Positions 45,023-53,342 of a stretch of DNA of 64,000 nt are shown piece after piece. This DNA comes from Methylomicrobium sp035916875. GTDB taxonomy: Bacteria; Pseudomonadota; Gammaproteobacteria; Methylococcales; Methylomonadaceae. The notes below the pieces were generated by a model. It searched no databases. It was not told where the DNA came from and was given only the letters and a program-made list of their open reading frames with translations. Both the position numbers and the translations under genes were made by a program. The first letter of the stretch is position 1. Every line of letters starts with the position of its first letter. The stretch spans positions 62,001 through 126,000 of the forward strand of contig NZ_JAXUHN010000090.1 in the NCBI RefSeq assembly GCF_035916875.1. Direction: 5' to 3'.

Positions 45023-45389
45023 TGAAAGCCAATTTAGGGCTTTCAGTGTGGCCCTATCCCGAATGCAAGCTTGTTAAAAACAAGCTTCGATGAATATTAG
45101 GCATATTCCATGCCAGAGACGTACCTATTTACGAAAATGAAGAAATTGCAAGGCATTTTAAGTAGGCTTCAAGGATCATCGCGGTTTTTTGCACTGATAT
45201 GGTGAAAATCGACCCGATATTGCACTATTTTGGTTAGGTGCCGCGATCCTGCAAGGTTTCGACGTCGGCGATAGTTTTGGACCGATCGCTTGAATTCACA
45301 GATAAATCCAATGCGGAGAATTGCCCTGCCTCTTTGGAATGGGATTTGCTTTCCAACTCCTTGAAGCATACAACAAAGAGGGCTCTGAC
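45023..45389. other. Intergenic region before the HD-family gene
   Basis: About 370 bp without a credible gene. An AAGCTTGTTTTTAAC-type inverted repeat (near 45065-45090) could form a hairpin. The reading frame of the downstream gene extends up to 45321, but that part is not protein-like. Confidence 0.35.
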
Positions 45390-46058
45390 ATGTCAACGAC
45401 GATGCTGGGTGAGCGCTTCCGAGCGCTGTGGACGAGTTGCCTACCGACAGCCGCGGCGCGGACAGGGCGTCCTGTCGAGCCGATTTTTGAATATTTGTTC
45501 AGCCGGTATACCGCTGCTGGCAGTTGTCATCGTAACTGGGCAAATTTGGTGCATTGCCTTGCCGAGTTTGATCGTACGGCCAACCAAATGGATTACCCGG
45601 AAGCGGTCGAATTGGCGCTATGGTTTCATGATGCCGTCTATATGCCGGGCGCAAGAGACAACGAAAAACGAAGCGCCGATTTGTTTGGCCAATGGGGCGC
45701 CGATTGTTTTTCCACGGCCTTCGTCAAGAAGGTGCGCGCCCTGATTCTGATTACCCGGCACACACAACCGCCCAGGGAAGGTGATGAGTCCTATATCGTA
45801 GATATCGATCTTTCGAGTTTGGCATTGAACCAGGATGACTGTCTTCTGGATGAGCTGTATATACGCAAGGAACTGCCGCATATTTTGGATGCAGTCTATT
45901 ATCGGGCCCAGGCTCAATTTTTAAGCGAGCTGCTCGCCAGGCCACATATCTATTACACCTATTTTTTTCATCAGCGCTATGAAGAAGCCGCGCGGCGCAA
46001 TATTGAGCGTCTTTTGGCTACGGAAAACTATTCTCAGATGTTGTACGAGTATCCATGA
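45390..46058 (+). CDS. Predicted HD-superfamily phosphohydrolase-like protein
   Basis: A 222-residue soluble protein of the COG4339-type HD family. Candidate metal-binding residues are His in SCHRNWANLVHCL and the HD pair in ELALWFHDAVY, with DIDLSSLA further on. Relatives are annotated as metal-dependent phosphohydrolases, but no substrate is known. The ATG at 45390 has AGAGGG 7 bp upstream; the longer frame from 45321 has no such site. It is the last host gene before the prophage. Confidence 0.8.
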   Translation: MSTTMLGERFRALWTSCLPTAAARTGRPVEPIFEYLFSRYTAAGSCHRNWANLVHCLAEFDRTANQMDYPEAVELALWFHDAVYMPGARDNEKRSADLFGQWGADCFSTAFVKKVRALILITRHTQPPREGDESYIVDIDLSSLALNQDDCLLDELYIRKELPHILDAVYYRAQAQFLSELLARPHIYYTYFFHQRYEEAARRNIERLLATENYSQMLYEYP

Positions 46059-46689
46059 CGAAGGGGGTGTGAAGAACAAATGCAGAAAGGAGAATGTGGG
46101 GTAGCCTTTTCATTTTACGGCAGTATTTACCTGTTGTTTTCTCGTTTGGATTCCCAATCTTTTTCGACAAGTCTCTATGTACGAGGATCTTCCTATCATC
46201 AGATGCCCCGCTAGCGACTATAGTCCGAGACTGGGTCATGAGATGCCTTGCCGTTCGCTGAAAATTTTGGAAGCGGAGCAAGGCTAAGGGAAGATTTTTA
46301 GTCCCCGATAGCCGTAGCGCCGGGCGGGTTTGCAAAGCGAAGCGGAGCAAACCCGCAAGGCATCGCGACACGGGGTAAAGTCATTGCGAAGCAAGACGAA
46401 TCGGGGCGCCGAAGGCAATAGCTGCCGCGTAATTTTTGCCGCTTGCTTGGGCTCGGATGCCCAAAACAAGCTTTCGTAAAAATAGCGGTACTATCATCCG
46501 ATCGGTCCTATACCATTAAAACGGGTAAACAAATGCCGCCAAATGGCGAAATCCATATTTGGAGAAGTGAAGTTATGCGGGGAACGTTATTTCTGGTCAA
46601 ACATAAACAAGCCGGCCTCCAACAGTGGCCTATGTTGTCATTCAATCATTTAGTGACTGCACTGAAGTATCTGCTCCCATGGCAACAAT
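46059..46689. other. Non-coding host DNA next to the prophage
   Basis: No convincing gene. A 10-bp perfect inverted repeat (GCGGGTTTGC 46324-46333 with GCAAACCCGC 46347-46356) and several copies of AAGCGGAGCAA-type sequence are present. The frame at 46443-46709 has unusual composition and no ribosome-binding site. Confidence 0.4.
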
Positions 46690-46790
46690 TCATGGTGAAC
46701 AGAGATTAGATAAATGGAAGGGAAAAAGCTAGATAAATCGAAATAAAACGAAACGAAAAGAAACAAAACGGAACAAAAAATAAAAATAAT
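46690..46790. other. Candidate end of the Mu-like prophage (transposase-binding repeats)
   Basis: Between 46727 and 46790 the plus strand is a run of related short units: CGAAATAAAA, CGAAA, CGAAAAGAAA, CAAAACGGAAC. Iterated GTTTCG-type motifs at this kind of position are reported for ends of several Mu-like phages. Mu-like ends begin with TG; candidates are near 46696 and 46715, but the exact boundary and the 5-bp host duplication cannot be fixed without the other end, which is outside the window. Confidence 0.4.
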
Positions 46791-46813
46791 TTGCACAGAG
46801 TGAAAGCAAAAAA

Positions 46814-47092
46814 TCAATTCGTTGGATCACCACCTCCGAGTGTTTTTATATCCACAAACGTATCGCGATATTTGATTTCATCGAGATAATGAGGATCGTT
46901 TAAACGGGCTTCTTGGGCCGCCATACCGGCCTTGTCGCCTCGTAACTGATAAAGCTCCCACAGGTAAAGGATACGATTGTCTTGAGTGGTCGGGCCATTT
47001 GACAGAAAGTCCTCGCGAGACTCGTAACTGTAGAGCTGATGCATTTCCTCATCAGTCGCGAAATGTGGCGGATCAAAGATACTCTCAATCAT
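46814..47092 (-). CDS. Small acidic protein, candidate immunity partner of the MuF fusion
   Basis: A 92-residue acidic protein rich in Asp, Glu and Tyr, with no signal peptide, membrane helix or recognised motif. Its start overlaps the end of the MuF gene by 8 bp, so the two are translationally coupled. Small acidic proteins directly after polymorphic toxins are commonly immunity proteins, which is the basis for the suggestion; no sequence family was recognised. It could instead be a small phage structural or assembly protein. Confidence 0.6.
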   Translation of the reverse strand: MIESIFDPPHFATDEEMHQLYSYESREDFLSNGPTTQDNRILYLWELYQLRGDKAGMAAQEARLNDPHYLDEIKYRDTFVDIKTLGGGDPTN

Positions 47093-48569
47093 AACGACGG
47101 TTTTCCAAACGGTGGAGTGTTTCGACTATCAATACTTTCTTGCTTGGATAGGCGTCAGAAAGTACAGTCGCAATGTCTTGTATCATAGAATTCCAAGTAG
47201 CTTTTTGGTCGATCAGTTGCAAAGAGGTCAATATCGGTGCATGCAGAGCAAGAGTCACCGGATTCATCGCGCCAATCTCGACCAACAAATTCTTAAAAGT
47301 GCCCGCACTTTTAGTATAACTCAGACCGCCGGTTCGGATGGCCAGCAAATGCAGAGCCTCAATTCCCAGCATGTTCAACAATTCCGGGTAAGTTTGCCGG
47401 GCAATGGTTTGACGAAGGCTCTCCGCGATCACTCGCTGCTCGATAGGCATCGAATCCAGCATTTGATGCGCCTGTCGATTATGCCCCATCTCATGCCATA
47501 TCGACTCCAACGCATATTCTTCCGAAAAATCCAAGGGCTTACCGTCTTGGGATTTCCGCAAAGCAGCCAGGGTTAAACTCAAGCCGGATCGTCCGCCTGC
47601 CGCCGGAATTTCCGCAGTCGATAGTACAAAATAACCACGGGAATCGGTCATCGCAAAGACATTGTCCACATTCGCCGCAACCACCTGGCTTACTCCATGC
47701 GGGAGCCACTCGGGTTTAATTGCCACGATGTCGCTCAAGATCGCTTTGACATCCTGCAAGGTGCGCATTGACCGCATCTGTAAATCAATGCGTTCCCCTT
47801 CATGCTCCGACCTGGCCAACTGTTGGCGTAATGCGTTGCTGATACCATCGCCTAAGGTTTCCGACTTGGCAATAGCATTCGCACGCAATGCAGTAACGCT
47901 AGCTCCCGGCGCATAATCCCAGCCATAATCGACGCCCTGCGGCACGCGGTGCACCTCGCCGTGCCTATCGACGAACTCATACATGCCATCGTCAGGCGCT
48001 CTGTCGCCCTTGTACTGATCCGCCCTCACCGCCGTCACCCGGCAACGACACCCCCAGCCGTTTGGCGGAAAATGCGTTTGCCACCACGGATCATCATGCT
48101 TCAATACCAGGCCATTCCAGCTCAAATGCAAGGGTCGCGGGTGCAGCACCGTATCATTATGAATATACTTCCAATAGGGTCTATTTTTCAGCATCGACGG
48201 GCTGGTCAACTGCGCATAGCGGCCGGCAGCATAACTGGCCGACATATTGGTTCTATAAATGATCCGCGTACGCCAATCACGGCCGTCCTTCGTGCCTTCC
48301 CCAGTCCATCCCGTCCACCCGTTTTTTGCTACGATCGCATCAAACTCCTTACGAAACCAGCCGATCGACTTGCCCTCGGCAATAGACCGGTCGACCGCTT
48401 GACGTAGATCGTTCAGCAGATCGGCCTTGGCCGCGCCGGCGACCACGAACGCGCGATCGTGCGCACTTTTGATGATATCGTCGTAATGCTCGGTAGGCAT
48501 GTTAATTTTTTGCCGAAAAAACGCGACCTGCTCGGCAAATGGCAGCCTAAAAATGCCTGTAATCGGCAT
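47085..48569 (-). CDS. MuF (Mu gp30)-like head protein fused to a C-terminal HExxH domain
   Basis: A 494-residue protein. Residues 1-225 are a typical Mu gp30/MuF minor head protein, with LPFAEQVAFFRQKINMPTE, DWRTRIIYRTNMSASYAAGR, PYWKYIHND and WWQTHFPPNGWGCRCRV. Residues about 250-494 are not part of ordinary gp30. They contain ESIWHEMGHNRQAHQ, a zinc-metalloprotease HExxH motif at 359-363, within a mostly helical region. MuF proteins with variable C-terminal toxin domains are known from temperate phages, and this architecture fits. It is separated from the portal gene by five other genes, unlike in Mu. Confidence 0.85.
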   Translation of the reverse strand: MPITGIFRLPFAEQVAFFRQKINMPTEHYDDIIKSAHDRAFVVAGAAKADLLNDLRQAVDRSIAEGKSIGWFRKEFDAIVAKNGWTGWTGEGTKDGRDWRTRIIYRTNMSASYAAGRYAQLTSPSMLKNRPYWKYIHNDTVLHPRPLHLSWNGLVLKHDDPWWQTHFPPNGWGCRCRVTAVRADQYKGDRAPDDGMYEFVDRHGEVHRVPQGVDYGWDYAPGASVTALRANAIAKSETLGDGISNALRQQLARSEHEGERIDLQMRSMRTLQDVKAILSDIVAIKPEWLPHGVSQVVAANVDNVFAMTDSRGYFVLSTAEIPAAGGRSGLSLTLAALRKSQDGKPLDFSEEYALESIWHEMGHNRQAHQMLDSMPIEQRVIAESLRQTIARQTYPELLNMLGIEALHLLAIRTGGLSYTKSAGTFKNLLVEIGAMNPVTLALHAPILTSLQLIDQKATWNSMIQDIATVLSDAYPSKKVLIVETLHRLENRRYD

Positions 48570-48892
48570 CAGGACGGCTCGGTCAGAACGGAGACAACAA
48601 ACGCTACGGGCACGATCAGCCCCAACGTATATGCGCCATCATCGTAGACAATTAACCTGCATGTATAGCGCCCGGCAGCGATGGCGGGCGAGGCCGCCCC
48701 CAATTTAATTTCCACATGACCGGCGTTCGTCTTATCGAACATGGCCGGCGTTGCCTGACTATCGAATAATGTTGATCCAACATAAATTGCAAGCCGGGTA
48801 ATCTTCGTATGGTCGATTACAGCATTGTTGTTTGTCAGCGCGATCTTTACTGAATTTGACCGCCCAGGGTAAATAGGAAATTCAAGATACAC
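48569..48892 (-). CDS. Phage tail-tip-like beta protein
   Basis: A 107-residue protein with alternating hydrophobic residues typical of a beta-sandwich (MYLEFPIYPGRSNSVKIALT, HVEIKLGAASPAIAAGRYTC) and no signal peptide. The family was not recognised with certainty. Similar small beta proteins occur at the end of phage tail modules. It overlaps the upstream repeat-protein gene by 11 bp and its stop shares a base with the MuF start codon. Confidence 0.6.
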   Translation of the reverse strand: MYLEFPIYPGRSNSVKIALTNNNAVIDHTKITRLAIYVGSTLFDSQATPAMFDKTNAGHVEIKLGAASPAIAAGRYTCRLIVYDDGAYTLGLIVPVAFVVSVLTEPS

Positions 48893-50687
48893 GGCGCATC
48901 CCCCATACGATGTTCGCGGATATTAATCCCGGTTTAGTTATTTCGGGCAGATAACTCAGGCCGATCGATCCCGAGGCGATATCGGCGGTTTCCACGATCG
49001 CGCCCGATCCCGATACAAGAACCGTTCCGGCTCCGGCCGCGATATCTGCATTTTCGGCAATCGCGCCCGTGCCATAAGTTAAAACGGTCGCCGCTCCCGT
49101 CGCCGTATCCGCGTTTTCGACAATCGCGCCGGTTCCGGATATTCCGCTGACAACAGTCCCGGAGCCTGTCGCCGTATCAGCAGCTTCTGTGATTGCGCCT
49201 GAGCCTGATACCGTTGCGGCTCCGGTTCCCGATGCCGCGTCCATATCCTCCACAAGCGATCCGGCCCCGGATATTATTACAGCTCCTGTTCCGGCCGCTG
49301 TATCCGCGCTTTCCGTAATCGCGCCGGAGCCCGATATTCCATTGGCAACGGTTCCGGCGCCCGACGCGGTGTCGGCATCTTCCGTAATTGCTCCGGAGCC
49401 AGATACTTTTACTGCGCCAGTTCCTGTCGCGGTGTCGACATTCTCGGCGAGCGATCCGGAGCCTGATACTTTTACAGCCCCCGCTCCGGACGCTGTGTCG
49501 GCATCCTCGGTAATCGTGCCTGATCCTGATATTTTTACAACGCCGGTTCCGGATGCGGAGTCGGCATCTTCGGTAAGCGCTCCGCTGCCGGATATTCCGC
49601 CGGCAATAGTTCCGGTCCCCGAGACTGTATCCGCGTCTTCGACAATCGCGCCGGAACCCGATATTTTTATTGACCCGGCGCCCGATGCCGCGTCCGAATC
49701 TTCGGTAATCGACCCTGATCCCGATATTTTTACTGCTCCGGTTCCCGCTATCGTGTCCGCATTTTCGGTAATCGCGCTGGAACCCGATACTTTTACTATT
49801 CCCGTGCCTGACGCCGCGTCGGCATCCTCGGTAATCGCGCCCGATCCCGATATTTTTACGGCCCCGGTTCCCGCTGCCGTGTCCGCAGACTCGGCAATCG
49901 CGCCGAAACCCGATACATTTACAGACCCGGCGCCTGATGCCGTATCTGAAGACTCGGTAATCGCGCCCGATCCCGATATTATCGCGACGCCGGTTCCGGA
50001 TGCGGTGTCCGCATCTTCAGTAATCGCCCCCGATCCCGTTACTCCGCCGGATGCCGCCGCCTTAACTTCAACCGCTACCCAGGCGATCGTGGCGCCCGTG
50101 TCGCTTTCGCCGATCGTGAACGCAGCGGCATCCGGCCGTGGTTGCGTGGTCGGATGAATAATTGCCGCAGTAAACGCACCCGCGATGTCATACACATCAG
50201 CAAGCGTGCAATTAGCAGCCGCCGCGAATGTATTCGTCTGATTCCAATCGGCGGCAATCATCCATAATGCACTACCTGGTGCGGTTGGCGTGATCGCTTG
50301 AGTGGTATCGCCATTGGTATCGATGCCACCGAATCTATTTCCCGACGGACATGGATTTGATGTATCGGCGCCGGTATGCTTGATAACCGCAAGTAACGAA
50401 TTATTCGCGAAAGTTCCCGTCTTCGCTATGGTGACTGTGATATTACCCGCCGAAGCAACAACACCAAACCATCCTGCAGACTTACATTCATTATTTGTAT
50501 TTGTCGTAGCGATATTCGTCCACGCAATCGCCGCGCCGGTATTCGATATGCTTAACGTGCCCGCGTTATCGTTACTTTCATTGCTGAACAGAACGAGAAT
50601 AACATCATTTACAGCGGCAGAAATCGATCCAGAGGTGACATTTTGCGTCGTTCCGTGGGCAAAATTAGCGACATAAGTAATCGCCAC
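48882..50687 (-). CDS. Phage surface protein with 17 tandem 21-residue repeats
   Basis: A 601-residue protein starting with GTG at 50687. Residues 1-215 form a beta-rich domain (jelly-roll-like appearance). Residues 216-579 are 17 tandem repeats of about 21 residues with consensus SGSGAITEDADTASGTGAVKI; three copies are two residues longer. A short 22-residue tail follows. Similar GSGALTE-type repeats are found in phage tail-fibre and tip proteins and other surface proteins, so host-surface contact is likely. The start overlaps the stop of the preceding gene (TAGTG). Confidence 0.8.
   Translation of the reverse strand: MAITYVANFAHGTTQNVTSGSISAAVNDVILVLFSNESNDNAGTLSISNTGAAIAWTNIATTNTNNECKSAGWFGVVASAGNITVTIAKTGTFANNSLLAVIKHTGADTSNPCPSGNRFGGIDTNGDTTQAITPTAPGSALWMIAADWNQTNTFAAAANCTLADVYDIAGAFTAAIIHPTTQPRPDAAAFTIGESDTGATIAWVAVEVKAAASGGVTGSGAITEDADTASGTGVAIISGSGAITESSDTASGAGSVNVSGFGAIAESADTAAGTGAVKISGSGAITEDADAASGTGIVKVSGSSAITENADTIAGTGAVKISGSGSITEDSDAASGAGSIKISGSGAIVEDADTVSGTGTIAGGISGSGALTEDADSASGTGVVKISGSGTITEDADTASGAGAVKVSGSGSLAENVDTATGTGAVKVSGSGAITEDADTASGAGTVANGISGSGAITESADTAAGTGAVIISGAGSLVEDMDAASGTGAATVSGSGAITEAADTATGSGTVVSGISGTGAIVENADTATGAATVLTYGTGAIAENADIAAGAGTVLVSGSGAIVETADIASGSIGLSYLPEITKPGLISANIVWGMRRVS
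48951..50042. repeat. In-gene tandem repeat array (about 63-bp units)
   Basis: DNA encoding the 17 protein repeats. Units are about 63 bp (69 bp in three) and diverged at the DNA level. Because the units are multiples of three and similar, the opposite strand also stays open over 49189-50157, which is an artefact. Such arrays change copy number by slippage or recombination. Confidence 0.9.
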
Positions 50688-51091
50688 TAAATCACTCCAT
50701 AATCAACAGAAAAGCCGATAATGCACGACGTGAACAGGGACACATGGCCGCGAAGCCACATGCCTTTGTGCGCGGCCGGTAATTGATACTCGAAGGATAT
50801 GGTTGGAGTTGCTGAGATAAGCAGTCCGTTTTTGTCTATCGAGCCGATCGGGTTCTGAATCACCCAGGAATACATGGCGATCTGCACCCATGCGGCTTGG
50901 TCAGCGCTGATCTCATACGCAATATCACCGATAATCTCGGTGTAAGCAGTGTCAGGTATTTCGATATTCACCCGCAAGCTATCTGCATTTTCGGGAATGA
51001 CATAGTTATTGCTGGTGATATCCAGCGCCGGGTTATTAGCCGGCAAATCATGCTGATAGGCGGGCACTGAAAAGAGATTATTCCAGATCAT
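50687..51091 (-). CDS. Hypothetical phage tail-region protein
   Basis: A 134-residue protein with a beta-rich composition (NYVIPENADSLRVNIEIPDT, HKGMWLRGHVSLFTSCIIGF). No family was recognised. It lies between a possible small gene and the repeat protein with overlaps on both sides, consistent with a phage structural operon. Confidence 0.6.
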   Translation of the reverse strand: MIWNNLFSVPAYQHDLPANNPALDITSNNYVIPENADSLRVNIEIPDTAYTEIIGDIAYEISADQAAWVQIAMYSWVIQNPIGSIDKNGLLISATPTISFEYQLPAAHKGMWLRGHVSLFTSCIIGFSVDYGVI

Positions 51092-51290
51092 TACGCGATT
51101 TCAACCAGTCATAATTTTGCAGATCAAACCCTTTTTCGCTAAGTCTGCCCTGGTGGTGCGCAGACTTTAGGTTGGCATTGCTTTTTGGATTATGATTGAA
51201 GTTCGTCCGGGTTTTAGATTTCCAAAATGCGTATAGCGGCGTAGACCGGATAAACCGATCTATGTCGCTATTCGATTCAAAATCGTCCAC
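51078..51290 (-). CDS. Possible small phage protein
   Basis: A 70-residue frame starting with GTG, polar and basic, ending with NDLE; its end overlaps the start of the next gene by 14 bp. No clear ribosome-binding site or family. The residue composition looks protein-like, but it could be a chance frame. Confidence 0.45.
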   Translation of the reverse strand: MDDFESNSDIDRFIRSTPLYAFWKSKTRTNFNHNPKSNANLKSAHHQGRLSEKGFDLQNYDWLKSRNDLE

Positions 51291-51314
51291 AACAAAGACG
51301 ACGCCAAAAAATTA

Positions 51315-51761
51315 TCAGTTGCCTGCGGTAAGCGAGAAAGAATTCATCGTCGCGCTTTGCCCGCTGTTAATGCTGGTATTATCGAGAGTAATATTGCCGC
51401 CCCCCCCAGTTGCCGTAACCGTCAGTCCGGTAACAATATCGGTGCCAGCGGTTGCCGTTCTGATGCGCGCTTCGGCCGCCGTGCACGTCGCCGATGCTGT
51501 CGCGGTTTTCGGAAATCCCGACAATGTCAGCACGCCACCCGACGCGGCGGCCGCCGCCGGGTTATTCAGTGCGAAAGAGACACAGACAGAGCCCATGCCG
51601 GTTGGTCCGATTTCCAGCACGCCGGTCGTGCCGATGGCCGTGGTTACCGCGCCCAACTGGCTATTTTTGACCGCCGTAGTGTACGACCAGGCGAATGCAT
51701 TGGCCGTAAACAACAGCAGGGATACGATAAAAGTTGTTTTTAAAATACTCATGGGTTTCAT
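51315..51761 (-). CDS. Exported glycine/alanine/threonine-rich protein in the phage structural region
   Basis: A 148-residue protein with an N-terminal signal-peptide-like segment (basic start, hydrophobic core LKTTFIVSLLLFTANAFA) and a beta-rich, Gly/Ala/Thr-rich body containing AEARIRTATAGTDIVTGLTV and DNTSINSGQ. The body resembles small phage tail-tip proteins; the export signal is unusual for such a protein. The ATG at 51761 has CGGAG 8 bp upstream. It directly follows the portal gene. Confidence 0.65.
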   Translation of the reverse strand: MKPMSILKTTFIVSLLLFTANAFAWSYTTAVKNSQLGAVTTAIGTTGVLEIGPTGMGSVCVSFALNNPAAAAASGGVLTLSGFPKTATASATCTAAEARIRTATAGTDIVTGLTVTATGGGGNITLDNTSINSGQSATMNSFSLTAGN

Positions 51762-51785
51762 TGGATTACTCCGTGGGTTAAAAGA

Positions 51786-53342
51786 TTAATTGCCTAATTC
51801 AATATCGAAACGCCCGGCCAGATCGGCTGCGGCGAATGCCATTGCCATCACGTTGGTCATGTCGCTGCTGTCCAGATCGCCGTAAGCATTCAGCAGCATA
51901 TCGCGCAGCTGCTCAAGCGACGTTGCGGCATCCACCATCGCCATGATCTTATCCATCCAGTCGCGGCCGGGCTTGGCAGTATCCTGCGCCAGCCTGTCTG
52001 CCATCAGTTCCGGTGGTGTCGGTTGATCCTGATTTTCGGAAAACTGGGCCGCCCTCCCAGAGTTATCCATCTGGGAGGGCAAACGGTTGTCCGGAGCTAA
52101 TGCCGGCTCTCTCGGAGGGGTATTAGGATCGGCTTCTGGTTTTGCTTCGAATTCGCCGTCGTATGTGTCCGCGATATACTTCAATGTGGGCTTGTAGCCC
52201 ATATCGAAAATAATCTTGTCGCGCTCGGCCCGCGACTTCAAATCCTCGGCTTCTTCCACTTCTCGCCAAACCTTGGGAAGGGCCGCGCCGGGGAAATTCC
52301 AGTCGATTAGCCATTTGACGATCGACAAGTTGAACGATGAGCAGATCAGATCCGCATCGGCCTTAATCAAATCGCCGCGAACTTCAGAAGCCATGTCTTC
52401 GCCGCCCAGACGGCCCGGTGTCGAATCGGACGAGCCTGTATGGCCGAGCACCACTTTGCTGATCGCCGCGTTCATCCGGTCGTATAGCGCGGTGTAATCG
52501 GCCGATCCGGAGCGCGCTGCTTCCAATAGCTCAATCTGCATCGTGTCGGGGATGCGGATACCGCTATCCACTTGCACCGCATATAGCGCCTGCAACAAAC
52601 GCGATTTCTCGTCGGCGCTGGCCGAAGTGGGGTATTTGCCAACTGCCGTCGGCATGCCGAACTTTTCTAGAAAAATCAGCCAAAATTTAATGCCGTTGCG
52701 TTTGAAAAACGTCGGCCAATACAACCAATGCGCCAGGCCCAGCCCATACGGATCGTCGTCATCGTCGGCGCCGGTCGAAAATGCCCAAAACTTGCGCACC
52801 GGCAGTTCTTTGCCCTGCGGCGCTTTCGAGGTCAATAGCCTCAGCGAGCCGTCCGGCGCAAAGCCGAATCGGCGCTGTTTCTTCACCTTTACATCGGCCA
52901 GCGCAATGAATTGTCCGTCCCGCGCCCACAGGCACTCGGCCACGGCATATCCCCAGAAAAGGCCGGATAGCATCTTTTCGGTAAGCCGATCGAAGGGAAT
53001 GTTATTCAGCTGCTCTGTAATGAAGTTGGCTGCAGCCTTGTCGGCGCGCTTGGTACCGCCGGCCATGACCGCCCACTCTTTGCTCGACAACGCCAGTTTC
53101 CGCTGCTGCAATACAGTGGCGACCTGGTCGTCGCGGCGCACTTCGTCATAGACGCGCAGATCCACGCCGCGCAACTGCTGAATGCTATCCACCGGCGGCA
53201 ACAGTTGCAGGCCGTCGACGAAACCCCGCGTAATATCGCGGCCATCGGCCGTGGTGGCCACTTCCTCGAAAATAGGCTTGGCCGCCGGCGCTTCGGCGAA
53301 ACTGGCCGGAATCAACACGCCGTTTTGCACCTTATAACTCAT
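51786..53342 (-). CDS. Mu gp29-like portal protein (DUF935)
   Basis: Forms the ring through which DNA enters the phage head. At 518 residues it has the DUF935 pattern: RGVDLRVYDEVRRDDQVATV, LSSKEWAV, FWGYAVAECLW and SDSTPGRLGGEDMASEVRGD. The C-terminal third is acidic and includes the FDIELGN end. Its ATG overlaps the terminase stop by 4 bp, the standard Mu gp28-gp29 coupling. Confidence 0.92.
   Translation of the reverse strand: MSYKVQNGVLIPASFAEAPAAKPIFEEVATTADGRDITRGFVDGLQLLPPVDSIQQLRGVDLRVYDEVRRDDQVATVLQQRKLALSSKEWAVMAGGTKRADKAAANFITEQLNNIPFDRLTEKMLSGLFWGYAVAECLWARDGQFIALADVKVKKQRRFGFAPDGSLRLLTSKAPQGKELPVRKFWAFSTGADDDDDPYGLGLAHWLYWPTFFKRNGIKFWLIFLEKFGMPTAVGKYPTSASADEKSRLLQALYAVQVDSGIRIPDTMQIELLEAARSGSADYTALYDRMNAAISKVVLGHTGSSDSTPGRLGGEDMASEVRGDLIKADADLICSSFNLSIVKWLIDWNFPGAALPKVWREVEEAEDLKSRAERDKIIFDMGYKPTLKYIADTYDGEFEAKPEADPNTPPREPALAPDNRLPSQMDNSGRAAQFSENQDQPTPPELMADRLAQDTAKPGRDWMDKIMAMVDAATSLEQLRDMLLNAYGDLDSSDMTNVMAMAFAAADLAGRFDIELGN

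Noticed and set aside
46443..46709. An 88-residue plus-strand frame next to the prophage end
   Set aside because: Starts in a repeat-rich stretch without a ribosome-binding site and reads through the putative phage boundary.
48951..50042. Tandem repeats considered as a CRISPR array
   Set aside because: The units are about 63 bp with no conserved repeat/unique spacer alternation and code for protein repeats in frame; no cas genes nearby.
49189..50157. A 322-residue open frame on the plus strand opposite the repeat protein
   Set aside because: It stays open only because the opposite gene consists of regular three-base-multiple repeats; it has no ribosome-binding site and a Pro/Ala/Val/Ser composition mirroring the repeats.
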